Origin: an uncultured Mollicutes bacterium
GTDB lineage: Bacteria; Bacillota_I; Bacilli_A; ML615J-28; CAG-313
Direction: 5' to 3'
Assembly: GCA_900548675.1 (NCBI GenBank)
Contig: URLJ01000001.1
Coordinates: forward strand, 1 to 64,000
DNA length: 64,000 nucleotides
Shown here: in pieces, positions 15,602 to 24,293 of the stretch
Layout: each line of letters starts with the position of its first letter
How positions within the stretch are numbered: position 1 is the stretch's first letter
Notes under the pieces: model-generated
Told to the model about the DNA's origin: nothing
Seen by the model: only the letters and a program-made list of their open reading frames with translations
Databases searched by the model: none
Translations under genes and position numbers: made by a program

Positions 15602-16954
15602 TTAGTCCAAGTCTTCATCTTCATCTTCATCTGGTTGATGGCATTCTTGCCAACGTGGGCAATGCGCACAGTGGTCTTCATCAGCTTCCATTACTCCATG
15701 ACTAGCTAAGTCCCAATCTACGTCTTCACATTCACAAGTATTATCTAATGAACACACTGGATGGTTTTCTATCCAAGTATCGCATTCTGCACAGTCTTCT
15801 TCGCAACAGCTACAATCGCAATAATCATCAATGTATTCACACCAATATCTATCCTCGTAACAATTATGTTGAAAACCATATCCTAAATACTCTTTTCCTT
15901 CATCAGAACCTTCTATTGTTTCGCCACAACCACAAGCACACTTAAAAGAAGTGTTATATACATTAAAAGTTTCAGGCTCTGCATCAGATTGCATATATAA
16001 ATTATGATTATGATATTCTCCATAGCCATAGTAAATATCTCTATCTATAAAACTGCTATCGCTTTCTTTCCACATATTGCGAACACCCAAGTAATTGCTA
16101 ATTTTTTCTTCTACGATTGCTCGCAATTGTTTTTCTAATACACTGTCATAGCATTTGCCTGGGTAGATTGAGTTGAAATGTACTGTTGTAAATTTAGGTG
16201 AAATAGCTATCCATTGACGCATTCTTTTATAACGAACATTTTTTAATTCATAATTATCATATAGATTAAGTTTGCCTTCATTATTCCATACATAAGTAAT
16301 TAATGATGAAGTATCAAGTACGGCAGCCATACAACCATCTGCGTGAGAAGCTGAATTATCTGTTTCTAAACGATAACAAGATTCCCATTTATATGGATTT
16401 TCACTTGCCAACATCATATCAACGGGGTCAATAGAAATAGTATGCATCGCTTCAACAGTATCATTTTCAAAAATGCGCCCTATTTCAGTTACTAATCCAT
16501 CTGGCGCGTTTAGCATATGTTTGAAGAAACGAGTAAGTGAACTACCGCCTATCCTATAACCTGAAAATAATGTACTGATTGTATCTCTTATTTGCCAACT
16601 CAAATCTGATGATTCTATTTTATTGTTTTTTAAATTTCTAAATTCTTCTAACCACAAAGCGTAAGCTGGATAACTTTTTTCTAAATTTCTAACTTCTGAA
16701 ACAATATCGTCTCTACATTTTTTATAAGCAAATTTTACATCGCTTTTTAATTTATTATTTAACATTTTAAAAAATCTATATTTATTTTTAGCCCAAGTGT
16801 GTAAATAATCTTTTATTGTCCCATCATCAATTTCATTCATTTTTAAACCACTAAAAATAGAAATACATTTCGTAAAATCTGGAATATTAACCATTTTTAA
16901 CATTGGTACATATTGTTCTTCTATATCATTAATTAAGTCTTTTGTCATTAACAT
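15602..16954 (-). CDS. Large protein with Cys-rich C-terminus, function unknown
   Basis: 450 residues starting at ATG behind AAAGGGTGATTT. Residues 1-330 are a soluble alpha/beta region with no motif I know. Residues 340-430 hold about 20 cysteines in pairs (KCACGCGETIEG, CSCCEEDCAEC, CEC, CAHC), so this region should bind several zinc ions. The tail is a run of Asp/Glu. It is a single-gene unit with its own promoter and 3' terminator. The Cys-rich part resembles nucleic-acid or ubiquitin-type zinc modules only in a general way. Confidence 0.75.
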   Translation of the reverse strand: MLMTKDLINDIEEQYVPMLKMVNIPDFTKCISIFSGLKMNEIDDGTIKDYLHTWAKNKYRFFKMLNNKLKSDVKFAYKKCRDDIVSEVRNLEKSYPAYALWLEEFRNLKNNKIESSDLSWQIRDTISTLFSGYRIGGSSLTRFFKHMLNAPDGLVTEIGRIFENDTVEAMHTISIDPVDMMLASENPYKWESCYRLETDNSASHADGCMAAVLDTSSLITYVWNNEGKLNLYDNYELKNVRYKRMRQWIAISPKFTTVHFNSIYPGKCYDSVLEKQLRAIVEEKISNYLGVRNMWKESDSSFIDRDIYYGYGEYHNHNLYMQSDAEPETFNVYNTSFKCACGCGETIEGSDEGKEYLGYGFQHNCYEDRYWCEYIDDYCDCSCCEEDCAECDTWIENHPVCSLDNTCECEDVDWDLASHGVMEADEDHCAHCPRWQECHQPDEDEDEDLD

Positions 16955-16987
16955 AATAAATCACCCTTTCTTTTTCTTTATAATATA

Positions 16988-17016
16988 ATTATAGCATAAT
17001 TTTTATATAAAGTCAA
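16988..17016 (-). promoter_or_regulatory. Promoter for gene 15602
   Basis: TTGACT, a 17-bp spacer and TATAAT on the minus strand. Confidence 0.85.
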
Positions 17017-17044
17017 AAAAATAAAGAGAGTTGTTACTCTCTTT
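17017..17044 (-). terminator. Intrinsic terminator
   Basis: AAAGAGAG/CTCTCTTT with loop TAACAA, followed on the minus strand by ATTTTTTT. It ends the operon 21.6-17.0 kb and overlaps the stop of gene 17043. Confidence 0.8.
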
Positions 17045-17486
17045 AAATTAATAAGTCATAATTTAATTTTCCTTCTGAATTGATTATATTATAATTTCTT
17101 AATATTGTAGTTACTTCTTCAGGAGATGTTAAATAAGAGCATAATATTTGTATATCTTCTAATATTTCATGGACTTTTTCTTGTCGTCTTTCAATACTTT
17201 TTTTTGCTTCATTTAACAAATGTTGGGTTGTCTCCGTATAAATATGGTCTAACGTTGTCCAAACAGATAGACTATCAAAATTTTCTTTTGATAAAGTCAT
17301 ATCACCATTTTTCTCCAATTCGTTATTTACTCCTTTTAATTCATTAATAAATAAATTTTTTGCATTGTTAAGAGCTCGTTGAATTATATCTGATTCTTTA
17401 ATAGCTTTTAATTGTTTGTCAGCTTGTTCTACAATTTTTTCATTCATTTTTTCTTCGTAGTTTTCTAAAAAAATTTTTATATCCAT
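17043..17486 (-). CDS. Hypothetical coiled-coil protein, 147 aa
   Basis: Nearly all-helical and charged, with heptad-like spacing through residues 10-60 and 90-125. No signal or membrane segment. The ATG overlaps the last base of the stop of the membrane gene upstream, so the two are coupled and may act together. Unrecognised. Confidence 0.7.
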   Translation of the reverse strand: MDIKIFLENYEEKMNEKIVEQADKQLKAIKESDIIQRALNNAKNLFINELKGVNNELEKNGDMTLSKENFDSLSVWTTLDHIYTETTQHLLNEAKKSIERRQEKVHEILEDIQILCSYLTSPEEVTTILRNYNIINSEGKLNYDLLI

Positions 17487-17719
17487 TATTTACCTCTTTG
17501 TTTTTTATTTTTTAAAAAAAGTATTAAAATAAAAAGTATTATAATTACAGATATACCTAAACTTATAAAAGTTGGCATCCATACCATCCACCAAGACCAA
17601 TTAATTAAATTGGTTAATTTTAAAACTATAAAAACAACTTGTAAAATTGTAAAAATGCCAGGATTATTTATTTGTATTTTATTTGTATCTAACCATTCTA
17701 TATTATTATTTTTCTTCAT
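17486..17719 (-). CDS. Small membrane protein, two TM helices
   Basis: 77 residues. Hydrophobic segments at about 20-40 and 45-70 (WMVWMPTFISLGISVIIILF) flank a short loop, and the tail KNKKQRGK is basic and cytoplasmic by the positive-inside rule. It overlaps both neighbours. It could anchor the downstream coiled-coil protein; a holin role is possible but nothing shows it. Confidence 0.7.
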   Translation of the reverse strand: MKKNNNIEWLDTNKIQINNPGIFTILQVVFIVLKLTNLINWSWWMVWMPTFISLGISVIIILFILILFLKNKKQRGK

Positions 17720-18173
17720 TTTTAAATTCCTCCTTTGAAGGCATTTCTAATGAATACCCATAAGGCATTTCGCCTTTTGCTATTTTTATTAAATGCTCTT
17801 TTTCTTCTTCGTTTTCATAGGCATTATTTTCCAACATCTTTTCTGCTTGTGTTCTAATTACATTAAAAGCTGTTGGTGTTAATATGTTAGCAAAATAATG
17901 TTCCATACCTGGTTTTAACATTGCTGTAAAATCTATCATTCTCATAGGCATTTGAATTCCTGTTATATATCTTATTGCTCTCCATAAACTTATTCCATCA
18001 GTTGTATCAAAAGTTACATTTTTAGCTGCGTGAAAAGCTGCTGCCGCAATTAGACCTACTGTGTCGTCTGGGTCTAAATCTGCATCTCTAATTTCTCTTA
18101 TTAAACCAGATAATTCTTGTGGTCCATATATTTCATCTCTTATTTTTTGTGCCAACTCTAATTCTTTATCCAT
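17706..18173 (-). CDS. Hypothetical protein, 155 aa
   Basis: A soluble, mostly helical protein beginning MDKELELAQKIRDEIYGPQ. The middle (GLIAAAAFHAAKNVTF) is Ala-rich. There is no recognised motif. It starts directly after the DUF5662-like gene with AGGAGGT upstream. Confidence 0.7.
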   Translation of the reverse strand: MDKELELAQKIRDEIYGPQELSGLIREIRDADLDPDDTVGLIAAAAFHAAKNVTFDTTDGISLWRAIRYITGIQMPMRMIDFTAMLKPGMEHYFANILTPTAFNVIRTQAEKMLENNAYENEEEKEHLIKIAKGEMPYGYSLEMPSKEEFKNEEK

Positions 18174-18824
18174 CTAAACCTCCTTTATATAGTATTTTAA
18201 TACTATTTTATTATAATCTTCTATCCAATTCCAAACTTCTCTGCCATCTTCTGTTTTTAAATTGTCATAAAATCTATAACCATAGTAATCTCTACGTACT
18301 CTATCTGCTACGTAATCAATTCCATACAATTTTAAATCTACAAGAATATAATCTATCATTGCACGAGTAACAAAATCCCAAATTGGATATTCTCCTGCAC
18401 TTTCTCTGTTATGTGCTTTATAATATTTATAAGGTTCGTCCCAGTTCCATTCAGAGCCTGCGCGTTTACCATAAACTTTTCCTGCACCAATCCAGTCAGC
18501 TATCATTTCATATACATATTGTCTTGGTATTCTGCAAGGTTTTGGATTTTGTTGGTTATCCCAATCCATCCAATACCATTGATGGTGTTTATTTTTTGCT
18601 TTGTGATGAAGCCATGCGGCTGAATAACCTTTTTCTTTCTTTTCTGCATCTATTGGTGAATAAGTACCTTGAAAATATCTTGCGCTTGGACCAAATTCAG
18701 TCCAAGAAAATTTACTTAAATCGTGTACAATACCTTGCCAATATAAACCAAATTGAAAACAAACTTTTCCAACTTCTATTTTATGTTTAATTATTGTTTT
18801 TAAATGTTCAAAATATTTATTCAT
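18174..18824 (-). CDS. DUF5662-like protein
   Basis: 216 residues with conserved metal-type patches HDLSKFSWTEF (about residue 34) and WLHHKAKNKHHQWYW (about 71), which fit the DUF5662 family common in phages and Firmicutes. The HD and HH pairs suggest a metal-dependent hydrolase, but no activity is established. It starts behind AGGAGGTAATTA and overlaps the RNA ligase gene by 8 bases, so it may take part in RNA processing. Confidence 0.75.
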   Translation of the reverse strand: MNKYFEHLKTIIKHKIEVGKVCFQFGLYWQGIVHDLSKFSWTEFGPSARYFQGTYSPIDAEKKEKGYSAAWLHHKAKNKHHQWYWMDWDNQQNPKPCRIPRQYVYEMIADWIGAGKVYGKRAGSEWNWDEPYKYYKAHNRESAGEYPIWDFVTRAMIDYILVDLKLYGIDYVADRVRRDYYGYRFYDNLKTEDGREVWNWIEDYNKIVLKYYIKEV

Positions 18825-20091
18825 TAATTACCTCCTGTGCTTCTTCCATATCTGGCGCATCTGCGTTTTCTTTTATAATTCCTTCTAACACTTTAAAAGC
18901 AAATGATTTCTTTTTAAAAGCAGTAAAAACACTTTTATCTTCTAATCGAGCTACAACACCTTCGCTTACGTGAGTTTTTCCAATTGGGTCTTCTATATCT
19001 AACCATTTGTTTATTCTTTCATACATATCTTCTTGTGTTGTGAAAATAAATCTATCTAAATCCATTACTGTATTTAATCCCATTATTTCACATCTATGTT
19101 TTACAAGTGACCAAGGATATTCAATGACTTCTCCATCCGGATTTGTCATTGTCATTCTGTAAACATACATTGCATTTTGTCCTTGCTCACAGCCATATGA
19201 GAAAGTAGTTTTAGCACCATATTTTTTAGTAAATTCTTTATCGTTCATTTTTTTATTATCAGCTATACCCATTATTGTTGTATTTTCGTTAGCCCAACCT
19301 ACTATCTCGTAGTAAATTGTTTCACCTTTTAAAAGTCTTCCTTCTAATAAGCGATGATATTTTGCGCGAAAAGCATTGTCTCCATAAAATCCATCTTCGG
19401 CAAATTGAGTTAGCACAACTCTTCTAGTTCCTGTTACATATCTATAACGAGGAAATAATTTAAAAATAAATTGTTCAATTTTATTTTTACCAGCAGATGG
19501 CAAGTAAGCTGTTCTTCCAGAAGTTCCATGCATTTTTAAAGTTAAAGTAACTAAATCGCCAGGTTTAAATCTTTCAATATTGTAGTCAAGTTGTTCAGTA
19601 TCTCTATGTTCTTCAAATAGTGGAAATTCATTTACTTTTCTTTTTTCTCTTTTAGTTTGCGCGCGAACCACGGATTTTTTACCTCTTGGTATATATTTTC
19701 TACAAATTTCTTGCCCGTCTAATACTGTAATTTGGTCTCCAAGTGATAAACTATTTACTACTTTTGTTCCAAGATAGTTTAAAGAACTTAATGGCATTAC
19801 CAATCCATCTGAACGTTCGCCTCTTAGCTTAATTGCTTTTACATTTCTTTTATCTGGTTCTAAATAACCACCTATATTATTACCATTTTCATCTTTTTTC
19901 CTAACTAAATTATTGGCTTCACAATATGACTCTGATAACTGTCCATCAGCTGGAAAATACAATACTATATCATCATCTTGTGAGTCTGCGCCAACAATTA
20001 CTGTTGTATCAAATACATCTGCTAATACAAGTCTATCTGCATTAGGATGCTTTCTTACATTTTTTAATTTTGTTACATATCCACAATACAT
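18817..20091 (-). CDS. RNA ligase, Rnl5-like, with N-terminal OB domain
   Basis: 424 residues. The N-terminal 130 form an OB-like domain resembling the tRNA-binding/EMAP fold (KLKNVRKHPNADRLVLADV). The ligase core has motif I LKMHGTSGR with nucleophile K186, motif III YYEIVGW (260-266), motif IV SEGVVAR (376-382) and motif V FAFKVL (K400). An N-terminal OB fold before the nucleotidyltransferase is the layout of Deinococcus Rnl5, which seals 3'-OH/5'-phosphate nicks in RNA. It fits tRNA or other RNA repair together with the RlaP, SAK-HAD, cREC and PNK-HD genes. Confidence 0.85.
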   Translation of the reverse strand: MYCGYVTKLKNVRKHPNADRLVLADVFDTTVIVGADSQDDDIVLYFPADGQLSESYCEANNLVRKKDENGNNIGGYLEPDKRNVKAIKLRGERSDGLVMPLSSLNYLGTKVVNSLSLGDQITVLDGQEICRKYIPRGKKSVVRAQTKREKRKVNEFPLFEEHRDTEQLDYNIERFKPGDLVTLTLKMHGTSGRTAYLPSAGKNKIEQFIFKLFPRYRYVTGTRRVVLTQFAEDGFYGDNAFRAKYHRLLEGRLLKGETIYYEIVGWANENTTIMGIADNKKMNDKEFTKKYGAKTTFSYGCEQGQNAMYVYRMTMTNPDGEVIEYPWSLVKHRCEIMGLNTVMDLDRFIFTTQEDMYERINKWLDIEDPIGKTHVSEGVVARLEDKSVFTAFKKKSFAFKVLEGIIKENADAPDMEEAQEVINE

Positions 20092-20104
20092 AATTTACTC
20101 CTTT

Positions 20105-20593
20105 CTAAAATTCATAATTATAATATATTCTTAAATGAGTTTTATTTGTCATTAAATAATAATAATCTGTTTTATATCCATAACGTCTTAACAACTCTAC
20201 TAAAAATTCTAAATTTATATAGCGTCCACCAAAATCAACTACTTCTTCATATTGGTCAGTTACAATTAATTTTAAACGATATTCTCTATGCTCTGTCGTT
20301 GCGATAAAATGCTCTTTCATTGCTTTAAAAAAACATTCTAATAATTGCTTATTATCGTTAAACCATTTATGGTATCTTTGCTCCCAAGCTTCGTTTTTTA
20401 ACTCAGCATTTAACTGGAAATATTGTTTGATAACCTCTGCACTGACAAAAGTATCATCTTTAATTTGTTGTACTTTTCTAGTTAAATATTGTTCTCTTGT
20501 TTCGGCTGGTTCTTTATTGCATATTGCAGTTTCTGCTTTTATTTCTTTCTCAACTTGTTTTTTCCTTTTCTTTTTTAATCTAGACCAATTCAA
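20105..20593 (-). CDS. Hypothetical protein, 162 aa
   Basis: Probably starts at TTG 20593 behind GGGGAGATAAAA; the frame remains open upstream into the glycosyltransferase gene. The N-terminal 20 residues are strongly basic (KKKRKKQVEKEIK). The rest is helical with a beta-rich end (DYYYLMTNKTHLRIYYNYEF). Unrecognised; it lies between glycosyltransferase and RNA ligase in one operon. Confidence 0.65.
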   Translation of the reverse strand: MNWSRLKKKRKKQVEKEIKAETAICNKEPAETREQYLTRKVQQIKDDTFVSAEVIKQYFQLNAELKNEAWEQRYHKWFNDNKQLLECFFKAMKEHFIATTEHREYRLKLIVTDQYEEVVDFGGRYINLEFLVELLRRYGYKTDYYYLMTNKTHLRIYYNYEF

Positions 20594-21635
20594 TTTTATC
20601 TCCCCTTTCACTATCAAAAATTGTTTTCCACTTTTCAACTGATTGTTGATTTATTTTTTCAAAATCAAACTTCTTCGCGCGAGAAGCATACAATTTTTTA
20701 TTATTATAAATTCTATATGCACAAGAACGATATTTATTATAGTGTTTCATAGGAATAATAACTCCATTAATATCGTTTTCTACTTGTTCAAATGCAGCTG
20801 GAAAATCAGTACAAATAATTGGCTTGCTTAAAATTTTTCCTTCGGTAATTGCAAGTCCCCAACTTTCATATTCACTTAATAAAGCCACATAATCCATTTG
20901 TTTTACATATGGAAATGGGTTCATTTGTTTTCCCAAAAACTCAATTTGAGAATATTTATCAAGCATCGCATGAATTTTATTTGTTTCTTCTGGGAAATAC
21001 CCTTCACCAATTATAAACCATTTAAAATCAATTCCCATTTTTATAAACTCATCGCACATTAATTTTACTCTATGCCAACCTTTTTCGTGACTAAGTCTAG
21101 CAACCGTACAAATGTTTAAATCCTTTGCTAAATTTAATTGTGGTGTATCTAATTCAGCCTTTAATAAAATTTCTTCCGTATTTACGATATTATTAATAAC
21201 ATAACATCTTTCTAATATTTTATTAGTATAATAAAAACGAGGAATTGTTTTATCTGCAGCGTTACTAACACTAACTATTCTATCCATTTTTCTCATAAAT
21301 GGTAGGTCATGAAAACGAGTTCCGTGTGGTGGTACCATAGCATGAGACCATAACACTTTTTGTTTTGCCCTTACAAAACTAATTCTATCTTCATATTCAC
21401 GCCATAATGAACAATATACTAGTGTATCACATTCAAACGGCGCCTGGTCTGTCATAATATTTCTTGCTATTCCGTATTTATTTAATTCTTTTGCTAAATC
21501 TAAATTGGCTATACTTTTATAGAAAAAATATAAATCATAATCTTTATAAATTCTTTTTGCCAAATTTAAAATTGCCATCTCTACTCCACCAACATATATG
21601 TCTGGATAGTAAAATACAATTTTTTTCTTATTCAC
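20580..21635 (-). CDS. Glycosyltransferase family 4 (GT-B fold)
   Basis: 351 residues. The N-terminal half starts KIVFYYPDIYVGGVEMAILNLA, the glycine-rich acceptor side of GT4 enzymes. The C-terminal half has VARLSHEKGWHR, then SEYESWGLAITEGKILSKPII with the E-x7-E donor-binding pattern of retaining GT-B enzymes. Cytoplasmic. It may modify phage DNA, virion protein or the host wall. A GT2 enzyme is encoded close by at 22728. Confidence 0.85.
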   Translation of the reverse strand: MNKKKIVFYYPDIYVGGVEMAILNLAKRIYKDYDLYFFYKSIANLDLAKELNKYGIARNIMTDQAPFECDTLVYCSLWREYEDRISFVRAKQKVLWSHAMVPPHGTRFHDLPFMRKMDRIVSVSNAADKTIPRFYYTNKILERCYVINNIVNTEEILLKAELDTPQLNLAKDLNICTVARLSHEKGWHRVKLMCDEFIKMGIDFKWFIIGEGYFPEETNKIHAMLDKYSQIEFLGKQMNPFPYVKQMDYVALLSEYESWGLAITEGKILSKPIICTDFPAAFEQVENDINGVIIPMKHYNKYRSCAYRIYNNKKLYASRAKKFDFEKINQQSVEKWKTIFDSERGDKIELV

Positions 21636-21816
21636 TTTCTTCCTCCATTAATGTATTATATGCTTCAACTAACCCATTTTGTTCATGAGTTGCTCGTTGT
21701 ATATTTCTTTCAAAATATTCTTTATTTAAAGCTCCTGCTTCAAACAAATTATATAATTCTTTAAAAAATTTTATTTCTTTTCTTTTTAATTCAATTTTTT
21801 GATTTATTTTCTCCAT
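21628..21816 (-). CDS. Hypothetical coiled-coil protein, 62 aa
   Basis: Starts at ATG 21816 behind AAAGGAGAAAAT and 25 bases after the promoter. All-helical and charged (MEKINQKIELKRKEIKFFKE). It heads the operon containing the GT4 and RNA ligase genes. Confidence 0.7.
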   Translation of the reverse strand: MEKINQKIELKRKEIKFFKELYNLFEAGALNKEYFERNIQRATHEQNGLVEAYNTLMEEESE

Positions 21817-21840
21817 ATTTTCTCCTTTCTTTATAATATA

Positions 21841-21869
21841 ATTATACACCAATTTTTAGTTAAAGTCAA
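21841..21869 (-). promoter_or_regulatory. Promoter of the GT4 to RNA-ligase operon
   Basis: TTGACT, a 17-bp spacer and TATAAT on the minus strand; it lies directly after the terminator at 21871. Confidence 0.85.
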
Positions 21870-21870
21870 A

Positions 21871-21907
21871 TAAACAAAAAGAAACCCTCTGGTACAAACC
21901 AGAGGGT
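21871..21907 (-). terminator. Intrinsic terminator of the tRNA operon
   Basis: ACCCTCTGG/CCAGAGGGT with loop TTTGTA, then TTTCTTTTTGTTT on the minus strand. It ends the transcript carrying the tRNAs at 22-25 kb. Confidence 0.85.
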
Positions 21908-22011
21908 AATATATGCTGGATTTTCTTTTATGTGAAAATCTAATATCCAGAGTTTTTTAGGCAGTTTGCTCCTATCTGCCACGGATTAGGCATATCTCTA
22001 ACTCTAAACTT

Positions 22012-22079
22012 CGCCTAAGCCAGGACTCGAACCTGTATCTCTATATAAATAGCGCTCTAACCAATTAAGCTACATAAGC
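22012..22079 (-). tRNA. tRNA-like element with shortened anticodon arm
   Basis: It has a T-loop TTCGAGT, a D-arm GCTT/GAGC with GG, and an acceptor GCTTATG/CTTAGGC with one mismatch. Only 16 nt lie between D-arm and T-stem, where about 22 are needed. The arm folds as CTAT-TTAT-ATAG, so no standard anticodon loop exists. There is no encoded CCA. It may be a decayed tRNA or a tRNA mimic. Confidence 0.55.
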
Positions 22080-22154
22080 GAAGTGCGTAAGTTTTGTTAT
22101 CTTTGCTTACGCTAAGCGACTTTCACCGCATTTTTGGTTAGTGCAAATACAAAT

Positions 22155-22230
22155 TGGTCTTCGTGGTAAGAGTCGAACTTACAACCTCATGGTCCCAAAC
22201 CACGCGGCTTACCATCAAGCCTTCACGAAG
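22155..22230 (-). tRNA. tRNA-Pro(TGG)
   Basis: Perfect acceptor CTTCGTG/CACGAAG, A73, encoded CCA, D-arm GGCT/AGCC, anticodon stem CGTGG/CCATG with loop TTTGGGA. Confidence 0.92.
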
Positions 22231-22581
22231 ATAAAGGTTGGCAAACATTTTAATTATATTCAGGAGAGTTTGCCCAAACATAACTCCCTAAGTTTGGTAA
22301 GGTTTTTCTTAGCTGGAATATGAATGATAACCTTTAACATTCTTACCAGCATTGATAGCCCCAAACAGCTATCTTAGCCAAGGAGGTCTTCCCGAAGGAT
22401 TACTCCCTAAGCTATGGTATAAGAAATAGCTTTAGCTGTCTCCGTTTGGTTTATCTAACAGCATATAGCCCAGGCTCACGGAATAAAACTATTTCATACT
22501 GGCAAAACAACAGTAAGACTATGAATGCCTCTTTCACTCCTACTATTCTTACTTTATAGGCGGGCCATAGATTGTTGTTTC
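22231..22581 (-). ncRNA. Structured spacer RNA between tRNA-Phe and tRNA-Pro
   Basis: 350 nt without an ORF. On the minus strand AAACAACA (after tRNA-Phe) can pair with TGTTGTTT, and the segment CTTAGGGAGT occurs twice (in CTTAGGGAGTAATCC and CTTAGGGAGTTATG), each inside a hairpin-like setting. This fits a folded RNA with two similar domains, possibly cut out by tRNA processing. Confidence 0.45.
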
Positions 22582-22657
22582 TGGTGGAACCCCAAGGAAT
22601 CGAACCTTATCCTTCGGTTCTTCAGACCGACGCGCACACCAGTTACGCCAGAGTTCC
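22582..22657 (-). tRNA. tRNA-Phe(GAA)
   Basis: Acceptor GGAACTC/GGGTTCC, A73, encoded CCA, anticodon stem TCGGT/ACCGA with loop CTGAAGA. Confidence 0.92.
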
Positions 22658-22727
22658 ATAAACGGGGATGTCTGGAGCAGACAAATCATTAATCCCAGCT
22701 TTTCTTACAGCACTCATAGTGCAGCCC

Positions 22728-23339
22728 CTAATCTAGATGATATCTTTGTTTCCAAGAAAGACTATTTTCTCTTGGAAAATTATAATGTTTCGCCACTAAA
22801 TTGGTGAATTTTTCTGTTGGGTTTCGTTTTAAAACTTCTTGGAAAAAATAATAATCTTCTCCATGTTTCATATTTACATCATTTTTTAAACCCTTTATAA
22901 ATTCAGTACGCATTAATTTTACACTACCACAATAATTCACTTTAGTTTCTTGTGCTAAACGCCAGATAGTACCATCATTTATTCTTAAATCAAAATAAAT
23001 TAAATCTTCCCCATTTGCATGCGCAATAACTTCTTCTATTGCTGATAAAAAATAATCGTCAGAACCTAATAAAACTATATATTCACCTTTAGCTTTTTCG
23101 TAACCAAGATTAACGGCATTAGAAACTCCTTGATTAATTTCTAAATTGCAATAATTAATTGCACAAATAAGATTATTATCATTAATGTATTCCAAAATTT
23201 TATTATGTGTATTATCAGTTGAACCATCATTAACGATAATTACTTCTATGTCTTTTCTATTTGGAATGCTATACAATGCACGAAGAATTAAATTTTCTTG
23301 ATTATATACTGGAACTATTACGGTTAATTTATAATTCAT
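22728..23339 (-). CDS. Glycosyltransferase family 2
   Basis: 203 residues from ATG 23339 (behind TGAGGTATCAT). GT2 marks: TVIVPVYNQENLILRAL at the start, VIIVNDGSTDNT, then VLLGSDDYF as the metal-binding DxD equivalent, and GEDYYFFQEV near the end. It is shorter than most cellular GT2 enzymes but looks complete. It could add sugars to modified bases or tail proteins. It is followed by a hairpin and tRNA-Phe in the same transcript. Confidence 0.85.
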   Translation of the reverse strand: MNYKLTVIVPVYNQENLILRALYSIPNRKDIEVIIVNDGSTDNTHNKILEYINDNNLICAINYCNLEINQGVSNAVNLGYEKAKGEYIVLLGSDDYFLSAIEEVIAHANGEDLIYFDLRINDGTIWRLAQETKVNYCGSVKLMRTEFIKGLKNDVNMKHGEDYYFFQEVLKRNPTEKFTNLVAKHYNFPRENSLSWKQRYHLD

Positions 23340-23347
23340 ATGATACC

Positions 23348-23611
23348 TCATTTACCTTTATATATTCTATACCATTCATAGTAATCTGGCTCGCCTGGAT
23401 AATTCCAAGCTTTATGAGAATGACAATATTCTTTCCAAGTTGAAGAAAAACTATAATCATAAATAAAATCCCAAGGCTCAACTAATTTGCGATAAGCCTT
23501 ACCATTTGGTATATCTTTTGTTTTTCTTACGACTTTATTACAATATCGTTTTCCCCATTTGCTACTATCTCTATCCTTACAAAAAGGATATTTTTTATAA
23601 CTTCTACTCAT
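23348..23611 (-). CDS. Hypothetical basic phage protein, 87 aa
   Basis: Very basic and aromatic, beginning MSRSYKKYPFCKDRDSSKWG, a start often seen in uncharacterised phage proteins. There are two cysteines and many Tyr and Trp. The ATG follows AGGAGGTAAATT. Directly upstream lies a hairpin ATGAGGT/ACCTCAT that abuts the ribosome site and an 8-codon ORF, which suggests translational control. Confidence 0.75.
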   Translation of the reverse strand: MSRSYKKYPFCKDRDSSKWGKRYCNKVVRKTKDIPNGKAYRKLVEPWDFIYDYSFSSTWKEYCHSHKAWNYPGEPDYYEWYRIYKGK

Positions 23612-23639
23612 AATTTACCTCCTATGAGGTTTTACCTCA

Positions 23640-23666
23640 TTAGAAAGTAACTCTGTTCTTATTCAT
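23640..23666 (-). CDS. Possible 8-residue leader peptide
   Basis: AAGGAGTTGGTCTT precedes an ATG and eight codons (MNKNRVTF), then TAA overlapping the start of a hairpin that ends just before the ribosome site of gene 23348. The arrangement resembles a leader-peptide switch, but the evidence is only positional. Confidence 0.35.
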   Translation of the reverse strand: MNKNRVTF

Positions 23667-23682
23667 AAGACCAACTCCTTAT

Positions 23683-23934
23683 TTAATTAAATGGTATTAA
23701 ATCAGAAGATAAAATAGTGCTATCAACTATTTTTAATGTACTGCACGTTGGGCATTGTACTTTTTTATTTAATCTTTTCGTATGCCACTGATTCATATAT
23801 AAAGACGAATCAAAAGTAGTTTCTTCATCAATTTCTTCTATAATATCTTCTTTATCGTATTCAAAAATACAACCACATTTATAACAATTTAATCTATTAC
23901 TTGGTTTAATATATCCTTCTTTTATAACTTTCAT
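23683..23934 (-). CDS. Zinc-ribbon protein, 83 aa
   Basis: CYKCGCIFEYDKED (about residue 17) and CPTCS (about residue 65) supply four zinc ligands around an acidic linker (DIIEEIDEETTFDSS). Probably a protein- or nucleic-acid-binding ribbon. A similar zinc-ribbon is encoded at 47673. No promoter is seen directly upstream; it is likely read from the promoter at 26369. Confidence 0.7.
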   Translation of the reverse strand: MKVIKEGYIKPSNRLNCYKCGCIFEYDKEDIIEEIDEETTFDSSLYMNQWHTKRLNKKVQCPTCSTLKIVDSTILSSDLIPFN

Positions 23935-23939
23935 ACAAT

Positions 23940-24293
23940 TCCTTCTTTCTTATTAATTTGTTTTGGCTGGCGCGTTGCAGCGCCAGATAAGAGTTTATTA
24001 CCACATACGGTCTAGTACTAACCTGCTATTGTCCCCGTTACGAGCGTAAGTTTTGGGTTGTTTATGGATTGCGGCAAGCCCTCTCGCCAGAGCCCTCTTA
24101 TTCACCGCCTTTGAGTACTTTTACTTGCTATCTTACGACATTAGTATCCCATTACTAGATACCCGACTGATAGATACCATTTGGAGCTGACTTGGGTTTT
24201 TATCGGCGTCAACAAGTCTGTAACCCCATAATCATAAAAAACAGTTTGGAAATAGCTTCAATCCACTTATTTTCTATTTAGCCGACAGTCTGC
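23940..24293 (-). ncRNA. Structured spacer RNA after tRNA-Met
   Basis: About 350 nt without an ORF between tRNA-Met and the zinc-ribbon gene. The most stable part is CTGGCGC/GCGCCAG with loop TGCAAC (about 23964-23983), just before the gene. It may mark the end of a processed RNA. Confidence 0.45.
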
